Part shown: positions 37,324-48,000 of the stretch, piece after piece | Layout: every line of letters begins with the position of its first letter | How positions within the stretch are numbered: the stretch's first letter is position 1 | Source: Lingula anatina | Lineage: Eukaryota; Brachiopoda; Lingulata; Lingulida; Lingulidae | DNA length: 62,000 bases | Assembly (NCBI RefSeq): GCF_001039355.2 | Contig: NW_019774180.1 | Coordinates: forward strand, 280,042 to 342,041 | Reading direction: 5' to 3' | Position numbers and translations under genes: made by a program | Notes under the pieces: generated by a model | Seen by the model: the letters and a program-made list of their open reading frames with translations, nothing else | Databases searched by the model: none | What the model was told of the DNA's origin: nothing

Positions 37324-40300
37324 TCAGAGGGTGATGATGCAGATTGTCCAGGAGTTGTGTAAAAGACCAGGTCTGAATCGTACAGGGTTTGATATGCCCA
37401 CAATATACATCCCCAATGCCAGTGGCAAGGTAAATAGCAATAAGCAGCAGGGGTGTGTCTGTTATGATCATGTGGGGATCACAGCGTACATTGGTCCGTG
37501 TTGACTCTGAGACATTTTATCATTGCTTCCTGATAACCTTTTGTTGACATTTGTGTGAGTCAGCGATATAGTCAGTATTACCTGTGTTCTGGATGTATTA
37601 TATTATCTCTATATAAGATTAGGCTCTTCAGTACCCACTTCATTCCTTTATTTAATCTTTCTTAATCCCCTTAAAAGTGAAGGTCACAGTTTGAAGGTGG
37701 AGGGCATTGATTCAGTAAATAAAAAGTCAACTGCAAATCTTTTATTTTGACAAGTTTTTCAATTTCATTTTCCACCTTGTCTGTAACACATTATGAAATT
37801 GTATTCACATTTAAAACTGTTATTTTTCTATGCTGTTTAAAGAGCTTTAATGCCTGATTCAATATTACTTTGTCCCCCAGCCAAGCAGATGTGTGAACCA
37901 GATTGAGGAAGTTTGTAAAGATGTGGAGAAATCTATTAATCAAACCATCCAGAACACACTGAATAATCTGGAAAAGGACTGTGAACAGATAGCAGAAATT
38001 GTTGATCGCAAGTTGGATGAAGACGAGTAAGTTTGAACATTTTTAGTTATGGAGCAGGATTAAAATCATTAACTAACAATGTAATTTGAATTTTGTCATT
38101 GTTGTGATTGTAATTGTAGTGTGTTCCCAACTAACACACTGAAGTTTGATCTAGTGCTTTTCCTCAGCACTGCAAGTTTGAAATGTCTAGAATGAAGATA
38201 AGGGACTTTTTGAGATACTGTCTTTTTCACTTATTTAACCAAGTAATNNNNNNNNNNNNNNNNNNNNNNNNNNNNNNNNNNNNNNNNNNNNNNNNNNNNN
38301 NNNNNNNNNNNNNNNNNNNNNNNNNNNNNNNNNNNNNNNNNNNNNNNNNNNNNNNNNTAACTTCCTGTTTTGAACACTCGCGCATGCGCCGCACAGGAAA
38401 TCTTAAAATATCAACAAAAATTTGTGACGACAAATGCAACTCAAAAGACATTCCAGCATTCTTGAGAAGTATAAGGTGGCAAAATAAGTTTGTTTCCTCA
38501 TGTTGTAGTGAGTGGTGACCTCCAAATACGTTTGGTGCAATCGCTAAAGTAATAAACCAGCGTTCATAGATACCCGCACTTATCTGCACACATGCGCAGT
38601 AAGATCTGTACAGGTGTCGATTCCGGTAAGTTATCCGGATCGCGCTTAGAAATCCACCTCGCTTGCAGGATTTTGAAAATGCGCATTTTCAAAATCCTCT
38701 TGCGTTCACACTACTGCATTTATTCGAATTGTGACCTAATTCGCAACTTATCCGGATAACTGAGCGTAGTGTGAACGGGGTATAAATTTTTGTGACTCAG
38801 AAATTGTGTGCTTTCAAATGATACATAGGTGCCTTTGCTCTTTTCTCAACTTTTGTTCATGTGTCATGCCAAAGTAGAAGTCTTCTAAAATACATATGTC
38901 TGATAATTAACAAAAATGAAAAGCAGCAAAATGTAGTTTTGGGCAAATTTTTATTTCAGAACATTTAAAATATTATAAGTGAACCTAGAAATAATGGGTA
39001 TGAAGTAGTGAAAATCAAAGTGGTGGCATGAGTACAATTTAAACATTGTGCTTGCCAAATATGCAGTTGTGCAAAAAAGATGGTTCCTCATTGAAAAATT
39101 GTCATTTTTATACCATCTTAGTCATCATATCCCTCAAATTTGTTTTAAATTTCAAATAATTATTTTGGTGTACCTTTTGAAAATGTGTATGAAGTTTCAT
39201 TTCATTTGGCAGTTATACACATCTGAGGTGTACTTATTTTGGCAACATACTTATTTTGGCAGGACACATGTACTTTTATCTAACAAATTAAATATAATGA
39301 CATTGTTTCAGTGCTGCAAGTTCTCACAACTTCAGCGCTAGAGGAAAAGGCTGTCTGCTGGGATTACTTGGCTTTATTTTGCCACTGTTATTGCTGATTA
39401 ACTTGTTGGCCAGCAATCTTGGCAAAGACATTCTTGTGAGCACCCTTGGAAGATCAGGAGCAGAAACCCTGCAGCTTTACATGGTAAAAGTGGCTTAATG
39501 AGACCCCTCTCTCTCTCTCTCTCTCTCACTCTCTCGCTCTCTCTCTCTCTCTCTCAAGGTGGGGGTGTTAGGTTTAATTCTTTAAAGATGTGTGTGTGTA
39601 ATTAAATTATTTGAAGATGCCTAGGCAACTGAACAGGAAGCGGCAGTGTGCCAGTTGCTAAGATAACAGGTGGCACCTGGGCATCCAAGGCTGATTAAGA
39701 GTCATTATGGAACACCTTTGGCTTATACAGTCCATATGTTATCTCTTATGCAAATTATTAAAATTTGTGGCTGTAGCGTAAAGTAGTGTAAAAGCACACA
39801 AAATAAATTAATTGTCATTGAAAAAGAGTTGTGGTTTGAACCACCAAATTTGAAAACTGAACCAACACACCAGAGGTCAATGNAACCAAGTAAATTTTTG
39901 TGACTCAGAAATTGTGTGCTTTCAAATGATACATAGGTGCCTTTGCTCTTTTCTCAACTTTTGTTCATGTGTCATGCCAAAGTAGAAGTTTTCTAAAATA
40001 CATATGTCTGATAATTAACAAAAATGAAAAGCAGCAAAATGTAGTTTTGGGCAAATTTTTATTTCAGAACATTTAAAATATTATAAGTGAACCTAGAAAT
40101 AATGGGTATGAAGTAGTGAAAATCAAAGTGGTGGCATGAGTACAATTTAAACATTGTGCTTGCCAAATATGCAGTTGTGCAAAAAAGATGGTTCCTCATT
40201 GAAAAATTGTCATTTTTATACCATCTTAGTCATCATATCCCTCAAATTTGTTTTAAATTTCAAATAATTATTTTGGTGTACCTTTTGAAAATGTGTATGA

Positions 40301-40614
40301 AGTTTCATTTCATTTGGCAGTTATACACATCTGAGGTGTACTTATTTTGGCAACATACTTATTTTGGCAGGACACATGTACTTTTATCTAACAAATTAAA
40401 TATAATAACATTGTTTCAGTGCTGCAAGTTCTCACAACTTCAGCGCTAGAGGAAAAGGCTGTCTGCTGGGATTAGTTGGCTTTATTTTGCCACTGTTATT
40501 GCTGATTAACTTGTTGGCCAGCAATCTTGGCAAAGACATTCTTGTGAGCACCCTTGGAAGATCAGGAGCAGAAACCCTGCAGCTTTACATGGTAAAAGTG
40601 GCTTAATGAGACAC

Positions 40615-40667
<53 letters not shown>

Positions 40668-42068
40668 GTGGGGGTGTTAGGTTTAATTCTTTAAAGATGT
40701 GTGTGTGTAATTAAATTATTTGAAGATGCCTAGGCAACTGAACAGGAAGCGGCAGTGTGCCAGTTGCTAAGATAACAGGTGGCACCTGGGCATCCAAGGC
40801 TGATTAAGAGTCATTATGGAACACCTTTGGCTTATACAGTCCATATGTTATCTCTTATGCAAATTATTAAAATTTGTGGCTGTAGCGTAAAGTAGTGTTA
40901 AAGCACACAAAATAAATTAATTGTCATTGAAAAAGAGTTGTGGTTTGAACCACCAAATTTGAAAACTGAACCAACACATCAGAGGTCAACGCAGATAACC
41001 ATTTGAGCTGATAGCTAGCTTGCCCATTTGTTTGCTTGCAACATTTTATGGACAAGTGACCAACTAACAAATAACCAGTGACATTGAGTCTGTCTATATG
41101 TCTGATATGGTAATTTGATGTGAGCAACATATTTGATAAAATTGTTTGAGTGGTAATCCCTTGTTGATGTTATAAATATGAGTCACTTGCAACAGACAAT
41201 ATCAGTCCAGCTGCCATCGCTCAGATGTTGGCTGTAAAGGTCTGATAGCTGCTTCATCATAATGGGAAAAATGCACAGTTATTTAAAAAGAAATGTTGTT
41301 TACTCTCTTATTTAGCTTAACCACGCCTTTTCTTATTATTCAGGCTCCTATTAAAGGAATGTGGGATGTGATACCCAAAGCTTACCACTACCATACCTGG
41401 GGATTCTTCTTGTTCATCTCCCTCGTGTTGCTGATTGTGGCCAAACTCAAGTCAAGGTAATCAAATGATAACACATGGACTTAGAAGCTTTGGACAAACA
41501 AAAGAAAAAAATGCTTTTAGATGTGTGGTACTTATGAGTATTATATTAGAAGCATCTGAATCGTGGTAAGCAAGTATGGGTATGCCATTGTCACTCTGAA
41601 ATCAATCACATATTTAGCATATTTAGTCATTATTGTAGCACAATATGGAATTAAAAGGGTGTGTCTTTTATTTGATTAGAAAAATGTATTTAAAATGATA
41701 AAATTGCAATTGTATTTAATATCAAAAGATTTAATAGGCTTTGACATTTTTATTTCACAGATTGAAGCCAACTCTTAATAGAAAGCAAAAGAAGGCTCTT
41801 ATGGAAAAGAGAGATTACGTGCAAAACATGATAAAGACCAAGAAGGTATGGATGCTATAGGACATATGATTGTTACTTACTTGTTTTCCACTGTGAAGTA
41901 ATTTACTATAAATCATTATATCGTTGTCTTAATATCAATATCAAGTACTTTATCAAAGATGAAATAATTATGCCTTTTTAGGATTTTATGGATGAAAACG
42001 TTATGTATTTTCAGCAATCCCTCTACCAGGAATACCTGCAGCAGAGTGTTGCCGACCATGACCTCTAG
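22503..42068 (+). CDS. Dynamin/EHD-like GTPase with C-terminal membrane hairpin (12 exons)
   Basis: Exons: 22503-22617, 24881-24992, 28855-28948, 29323-29377, 32179-32319, 36576-36736, 37328-37429, 37881-38026, 39312-39483 (or the copy 40420-40591), 41344-41456, 41761-41845, 42015-42068. Phases agree throughout, giving 449 aa. The G domain has a P-loop GNHSAGKS (64-71), a switch-I-like GVAIETQGFTFV, DTPGLVDG (150-157) and SKAD (214-217) as the base-specificity motif. Two hydrophobic helices follow, about 323-343 and 385-399, and then a basic tail (LKPTLNRKQKKALMEKRD). An N-terminal helix precedes the P-loop as in EHD/sarcalumenin proteins, but the EH domain is absent. I infer a membrane-remodelling GTPase anchored by a hairpin with both ends on one side. 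I do not recognise a named vertebrate orthologue. The ATG at 22503 is the first after an in-frame TAA at 22407. Confidence 0.9.
22618..28854 (+). other. GTPase introns 1 and 2
   Basis: Apart from exon 2 (24881-24992) I see no coding signal. Open frames such as 27490-27855 are compositionally biased, lack splice-consistent ends and match nothing I know. A 17-bp tandem duplication (TTGGGACATGACTGATG) lies at 26384-26417. Confidence 0.6.
31499..31640 (+). repeat. Dispersed repeat, copy 1
   Basis: Shares TCCCACAGAAATTGA, GACAGT, TAAACAGGGACAGGGGAGT-like and TGAAAGTTA blocks in the same order with 34488-34600. A diverged repeat family in the GTPase introns. No terminal repeats or coding capacity seen. 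Confidence 0.6.
34488..34600 (+). repeat. Dispersed repeat, copy 2
   Basis: Diverged second copy of the sequence at 31499-31640, in the same orientation. It ends ACAGGGACAGGGGAGTG..GGATGTCTGAGCTGAAAG. Confidence 0.6.
34772..34815. repeat. (AC)n microsatellite
   Basis: About 22 AC units in GTPase intron 5. Confidence 0.95.
36198..36411 (+). repeat. Dispersed repeat family A, copy 1
   Basis: Begins CAGGGGTTTCCCCAGAATTT and shares about 210 bp in the same orientation with 45703-45913, including ATGTGAATCTGTAATTTGGT and ACAGGGAGTCCAACCCAAG. Probably a short non-autonomous transposon. A related fragment may begin at about 35988. Confidence 0.75.
37235..37345 (+). repeat. (GTT/ATT)n tract with a duplicated exon start
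   Basis: Trinucleotide arrays (37235-37264 and 37285-37323) flank an 18-bp decoy, 37270-37287, that is identical but for one base to the first 18 bases of exon 7 (37328-37345). The true acceptor TTTCAG lies at the end of the array. The decoy has CTCGG in its place. Confidence 0.8.
38248..38357. other. Assembly gap (110 N)
   Basis: A run of N within GTPase intron 8. A further single N is at 39883, exactly at the end of the first tandem copy, suggesting a forced join there. Confidence 0.99.
38667..38698. repeat. 32-bp perfect palindrome
   Basis: AGGATTTTGAAAATGC directly followed by its reverse complement, with no spacer. It is nested inside two other inverted pairs (38704-38714 with 38766-38776, and TTATCCGGAT-type words at 38630-38641 with 38750-38761), all within the insertion element. 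Confidence 0.9.
38783..39882 (+). repeat. 1.1 kb tandem repeat, copy 1 (contains GTPase exon 9)
   Basis: About 1100 bp nearly identical to 39891-40990, at an offset of 1108. I count about seven substitutions plus a (CT)n length difference. It contains exon 9 (39312-39483), the first membrane helix exon. The copy ends at the single N. Most likely one of two haplotypes. Confidence 0.9.
39507..39555. repeat. (CT)n microsatellite, copy 1
   Basis: Imperfect CT tract just after the exon 9 donor. Its counterpart at 40617-40664 differs in sequence and length, as expected for alleles. Confidence 0.9.
39891..40990 (+). repeat. 1.1 kb tandem repeat, copy 2 (second GTPase exon 9)
   Basis: Second copy, containing exon 9' (40420-40591). 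The exon differs by one base, TTACTTGG against TTAGTTGG, changing Leu to Val in the membrane helix. The 172-bp exon cannot be used twice: after copy 1 the second copy would be read out of frame and reach TAG within ten codons. Confidence 0.9.
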
Positions 42069-44351
42069 GAAATGCAGACCTCTAAGGAAAAGGCAAATGT
42101 TGTGTCAGGATAGCTGGGAGTAAAATTAAGCAACAAGTAGAACACAGAACAAATAAACAATAAAATTACATATTTATTGAAACCCAATTGTTAGCAGAAG
42201 TAATTTTACTTTTCATCTGATGTCATTTTCAACACAAAAGCCATAGAAACAAGGGAATGCCAATAAATGGACAAAAGATGTTTAATAAATAAGCATGTAC
42301 CAGCAGCATTACCTTTTTCCAACCCGATGTCATGTGGATTTAAACGGGTTGAATGAGGTTAAAGTAACTTGCCATATTTAGGAGGTGATGGTGTAGACAC
42401 AGTATTAGTTACCTAGTTAAAAAAAGTGGTTTAACTCATGTTGGGTACAAATGTAAAACTTGAAGACAAATATTCCAAAGGACAAATGCCAACCTATAAG
42501 GTTATAAATGAACCTTGTTATAATTTTGTATGTGTAGGGTAAGGGACGTAGGATCAAGTTTTGTCAACAGATATGCACAAACCAAAGCAGCAGTTTGCAT
42601 TTTTCCAGTATAATTATTTAACTTTAAAAAGTAACAGATAGGATAAAATCATAAGCCTATTTTAATAAATTAAAGGTAAAGAACTTCATAGGCAGCAAGT
42701 CAGTTTATTTTTCTTCAAAGGCAGCTAAACAGTTTGAAGAATGTTATATTTGTATTTATGTAATAGAGATATAATCAGTACGTTAAACATGCTATACTAT
42801 ATATCTGAAAAATAGTTAAGAGTTTTATCATAGCTCTTGTTCTAAAAATATATCGAAATTGCATGTACTTGTTCACAATTGTTTAGTTCTTAGAAATATT
42901 TCCTGGAATTATACTTGTATGTTTTAATGAAATAAAATGTATACATAAAAATGTTTTATTTTTTTATTCCAAATGACTTTTCAATCAGAAACAAAAAAAA
43001 AATAATAAAATAAATTAACACTGTAAATTTACTGTGTACAAATTTCATTATGAAGAAAGTCAAGATTTTTAAGCATGGTTACATCTCACTATTTTTCTTT
43101 TGTAATGTCATTTCAGAAATGGTGAACAGAAATGCATTATAAAAATGTTTTATGAACAATTTGTACGGTTGATGGTCTACAGAGGCCAAATAAATCCAAT
43201 TTGGTCAACTGTTAAAGCAGTGCAGTGGTGCAGCTTGCAGATCTTAAACCTCTGGATATGACAGAAATTAAGAATTAAAGCTGGAGTCAATTCACATCTA
43301 TTGCCACTTACGCTTTATTGAGTTGTGCGAGATACAAGCAGATAATGCTTAGGTATACAGTGTGCGCATGCATACATACAAAATACCTGAATATGTCAAA
43401 TGCTGTACCTTATTTTGGTCTCTCGATATGGCACTAAATCACATAGTAAAACATATAGATAAAATATACTCAGTATGTTACTTGAAGATAAAGAACTTGC
43501 AGTGTACACGCTTTAATGTTCTAAAAAATATAGATCCCATTTGGGGAGAGAAAAAAATAATCTTTAAACTGTGCAGATATTCCACTTAACACTCGCATTA
43601 CCACCTAAGATGGAATATTGGATAAAAAGGACATTCTATCTGACAAAATATTTTTGTTTAATGCAAACCACTCTGAAAAAGGCTTTCACAATGACAGCCA
43701 AAAAAGTGCTTCCATTTTTAAATGATGAGAAGCTGAATGATGCAATGAAAAAAGGGTTTAAGAGGTGTACATGTTATTGCCACTTTCATTACTTCTAAAA
43801 TTCCACTAGCTACATGAAAGCTAATTGGAATTTAACTTATTCCTAAACAAATGATTTTTGATTTTCTTCACTTTTGTTTTTTACTTTTTACAAAATGCTT
43901 CATGTTGTATTATAAGTCACCATGAATTTTTTGACAAACGGCCAACATATTTTACACCCGACAAGGAGTATTTAGTTGTAGATGTTTTATGAAAGATTTA
44001 AAGTACTTTGAAGATGTGACTCAAGTTTGCACCCTTTCAGTGATTTCCTGATTGTAAAGCATTTGAACTTTTCACAATGTTCTGCCCAAACTAAATGCAA
44101 CCATGTAAATGCTCTCTGTAGCCATAATTTATAGAAGTTCATTACACTGGTCTTCAAAAGTTTGGTGTGTATATATATGCTTACCAAATATTCTTGATGT
44201 ACAAGTATAAAGGTCATAGCAAAAATTTGTTACCAAGATGGTAATACATTCTTGGTCATATCTAAATATGCATCAGTATAATTATCTATGAATATCTGTA
44301 TATGTAAATAAAATTGAAGAAAGTTGCATTTGCTTCAAGTCCCTGAGTCCT
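42069..44351. other. Intergenic: 3' ends of convergent GTPase and SLC6 genes
   Basis: No coding signal; the overlapping open frames at 43362-43798 lack any recognisable family or splice context. Plus-strand AATAAA motifs at 42152-42157, 42159-42164 and 42931-42936 are candidate GTPase polyadenylation signals. On the minus strand AATAAA (plus 43314-43319) could serve the SLC6 transcript, implying a UTR of about 1 kb. Confidence 0.5.
42152..42164 (+). terminator. Candidate GTPase polyadenylation signals
   Basis: Two AATAAA hexamers, at 42152-42157 and 42159-42164, 84-96 bp after the stop codon. A further one at 42931-42936 could give a longer UTR. Confidence 0.5.
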
Positions 44352-44978
44352 TCACAGCTGTTCTTTCTCATTCATTGATACCATAACCACACCATTGAAG
44401 GGTTTAGGGACAGAGTCCTCCAGCTTAGACCGCAGGCTGTTCCTGAAGCGCTAAAAAGCAAACAAAGGCATGTTTTAAGTTAACAGAAATTTAGGCTTTT
44501 GCCATGTAAAATAATTTATGATCATTCTAAGTGACATGTATCAAACCACACAGGATAACGTGTATGTAATACACCACATGAAAGCCTGCCAACGACAAAT
44601 TTGGAAAACAATATGCCCATTAACCAAACAATTTTCAGTAATGCAAACCCAGTCTCTGTCAGTCAAATCTTCTTCAATATATGTCTAGAAACATGGGGGC
44701 TGGAACCCATTTGCCCAATCATGAATACTTGGTGTGAGTGATGCCCACTCTACACAGTGAAAAGCATAACACATTTTAGCCAAAAGTGGGTTAAAAATTC
44801 TGTGAACCTAAGGAAGAACCCTAAAATTCACCGAATTTACATGGCATGTCTTAAGCACATGTGCCTAACACCTGTAGCAAGTATGCCCAGGGCCCCCAAA
44901 AAATGTTCACAAGATACATATCTGTATCTGGCTAAATTATGTGCATGTTACTGTTCTGGGAGAATTTTGCAAAAAAAA

Positions 44979-45055
<77 letters not shown>

Positions 45056-48000
45056 AAATAAAAAATAAAATAAAAAGGAAAAAGTCAACAACCTCAAGTA
45101 TATTTGGCTTACACAGTTCTGTTCTACTCACCTGCCAGAGTGTCTGTCCCTCTGCCTGGTACAGTGCATGTATCATACCTCCAGGAATGCACAGGATAGA
45201 TAAGAGAGCCACACCCCAGCCCAGCCCAATGGCCCAGTCTGGGTAGATGTAATTGCCATACGTGATAGGCTTGTACTTCACCCAGCCAAAGATCCAGATG
45301 GCCTTCAGGAAATATAAGAAAGTCTTAATGTGCATGTTATATTTTATATTGTATATTCTTGAAAAATCATAACAACTATTACATTTCAATACAATATAAA
45401 TATATACAGTACTTGTTATAGAAAACCATTTTTAAAAAAGCTTGTCCACTGTGAAGTTAACAAGTAGTTTTATCTTACATTATACCATTGATTACCTCTG
45501 TCATGGTATAATTGATTACCATTAATTTTCTTTCATAAGGTTTTAACTGTGGCATCCTGGAAATGGTGTTTATTTTAATATGTAATCAAGTCTATCAGAT
45601 TTGTTTTGTGCTTTAAACTTGCTGACATAATTTGACTTAAAGCAACAACGACTAAGTGCACTACAAAACAAAGCTCACTTCAAACTGATGTTAACTTTTG
45701 ACCAGGGGTTTCCCAAAGATTTGGGGTACAGGGTATCCAAATGTGAATCTGTAATTTGGTTATCGGTTTACAGGGAGTCCAACCCAAGTCAGCCAAACAA
45801 ACAAACCCAAAAATTCTTGTAAGCCATCCAGCCTCCTTTGGAAATATAGGCTGGCTTTTGAGGCCAGTGACCCTCCAAATGATGACTGGATGGCTCTCTG
45901 GGGATTGCCTTGCTTCTGACACATGACAAGTATGACCTGATATACTGACTAGAATAAGCAGCGGGGCAAACGACCACCAACAAACTCTGAAGTACATGTA
46001 CGGGTAGTTGCCAGTCATCTCTTTCACGTTTCTTGCAAGCCTGTTAGCCCCTGAAAGAATCAAAATAGTTTGTAACAGATATGTATGGACAGATTGCCAG
46101 TAATTTTGTCTTACTTTTTGCATTTCTGCATTTAGCTATTAACAGAAATTCATAATATATAAATATGTATACAAATTACTAAGGTTTTTAGATTTGTATG
46201 TGTCCGTTAATGATCTTGAATACAATCGTTCCAATATTAAAATATCCCTTACTTAATTAAAAAAAAACTGTCCTGAAATAATTCCAAAAATTATTATAAC
46301 ATTAAAACATAACAGCAACATTTTCTGATTATTCCTATATACCATAAATCCATACTATGGCCACCACTTCGAAGAAGGCCAGGTACATGAGTGAAATTCC
46401 CGCAGCATATGCATCCACTAAGCGGAAGAAATAAATGCCTCCCTGGAGAAGTTTAAATCATGGCATAATAGAAATACTCAACAAAGCATTCAGCATCTTT
46501 CTTTTTACAAGCAGAACATGTATACATGAATGCTGAATGTCTCTACTGGATTGAAAGGCTCTTAGCCTTGTTTTGAATGTGCCAATAAGCACGGGGATGG
46601 GTAAAGTCAGGAAATTTCTATTTTTATCAAAACATCATGGGAAAGTAAGTACATGCAGTAGTAACAGCTTACATAGAGCAGGTAAAATCCAATCCTGTAA
46701 ATATTGTTAGTTTTTGAATCAAGTTCCCTCAGTACGCACCAGGTTATAATTAGTTTAAAGATTTTAAAAATATTTATTAACAATCTGATGATGATTTCTA
46801 ACCAGAGGCATCCAAGCTAATTTTTATTTTGATATGATTTGAGTAATGCTGTTAGGTTGGTTTCCTTTGCAAATGGTTAAAAATATACGTACATCACATG
46901 ATCTGTTACGTTAAACTGTTAATTTAGTGCCCTTAGAAGAGGTATTCCAGCTAATTACAAAATTTAAAAGTTGTTACAGCTCAATGTGGGTAACTTTTAA
47001 TGTTGCATAACATATGCAGCAAGTGGAGATGGAGGAAGACCCAATTTATTTTACCTGAAGTTACTTAAAGGCCCCATTCCCATAAACATTATGGAAATTA
47101 AACAGAATGGAATGAGATAATGTATCTTCTTGCTGGTACACTAACCAGTGATACAGTGATGTAGTCCTCAGATTAGGTTTTACAAAATGTTTTGGGACTC
47201 ATTCCCAATGAAACTGTCATTCCACATAGATTGATTCAACTCCATGGTGACCTTGGCTGAATGCAATCACTTTAACAGATAAACACACCTCCTCCTGGCT
47301 TTAAGTAGACAACAGAAAAAGCTGGTAATTATCAGGGGCAGATTGAGGCTGTCTTCTGGGTCTTCCGGAAGATGGTCAGAATTTTAAGTTTACATTGACG
47401 GGTATCAAATTTTTTTTCTGTCGGAAGATGGTCAAAAATGGAGGATCGATGGATCAACAAAGATAATATGGAAGGCTGTCAGAAAATATCTCAGGATCTG
47501 CCCCTGATTATACAAGTACTTTGGTAACAAGAGGAGGGGTGTCATTCATTTAAGCTGATTTTACTCAACAAGAGTCCCCGCAGAGTGGAATAAATCTGTC
47601 AACTGATGGTGTCTATGGGAATGGTCTACTTTTGAGAGAGGACAACTGGCTGTTTACCAAGGTGGTCAGTAATATTTTTGGAAAATGCTAGTTTAACTAC
47701 ATAGCAAGATATGACTTGTTTAATAGAAAATCAAAAAATAACCATGTTACAAAAATATTTTACAACAGAATAAAAAAAGCTGGCTTTTACACAGTATAAC
47801 GTAGAATGGCATTAGTAAAGTAAATTTCCAGCCAGGTAAGCTAAAAATGCATAATAAATGTGTGAATCCTTTGCAAACAGAAAAACAGATAAGACAAAAA
47901 CAAAAAGCTGGTGTTTATCTTTTTTTTAATGTTAACCACTTTAATGTTTTTTGTGCAAAGGCCAAGGTTGACATCTTCACCTGACACATAAAATGTATTT

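Larger units (their letters stand above)
38247..38782. mobile_element. Insertion element with nested palindromes, partly unsequenced
   Basis: Contains the 110-base gap and about 425 bp of foldback-rich sequence. The tandem copy of the locus (junction at 39884-39900) reads AACCAAGTAAATTTTTG without this block. The left side here reads AACCAAGTAA|T and the right side GGGGTA|TAAATTTTTG, so a 3-bp TAA is duplicated at the ends. The right end is GTAGTGTGAACGGGGTA. A 3-bp TAA duplication suits a PIF/Harbinger-type MITE, but the left terminus lies in the gap. It sits in GTPase intron 8. Confidence 0.65.

Noticed and set aside
37038-37403. 121-codon minus-strand open frame
   Set aside because: Contains poly-Ile/poly-Asn from the ATT array and overlaps GTPase exon 7 on the other strand.
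37619-38026. Possible CRISPR-like or satellite array in the repeat-rich GTPase region
   Set aside because: Repeats here are microsatellites or single tandem copies. No regular repeat-spacer structure was found anywhere in the window.
39048-40449. Pair of identical 97-codon plus-strand open frames
   Set aside because: They are the intron sequence before exon 9 read through the acceptor, repeated because of the tandem copy.
43362-43798. Two overlapping plus-strand open frames after the GTPase gene
   Set aside because: Short, in different frames, with AT-driven composition and no recognisable domain. Better explained as UTR or intergenic sequence.
44937-45389. Long minus-strand open frame including the (AT)n tract
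   Set aside because: Only 45302-45132 is real (SLC6 exon 12); the rest reads through its donor into intron and microsatellite.
45680-46123. 147-codon minus-strand open frame
   Set aside because: Only 46050-45950 is real (SLC6 exon 11). The remainder is the antisense of dispersed repeat A.
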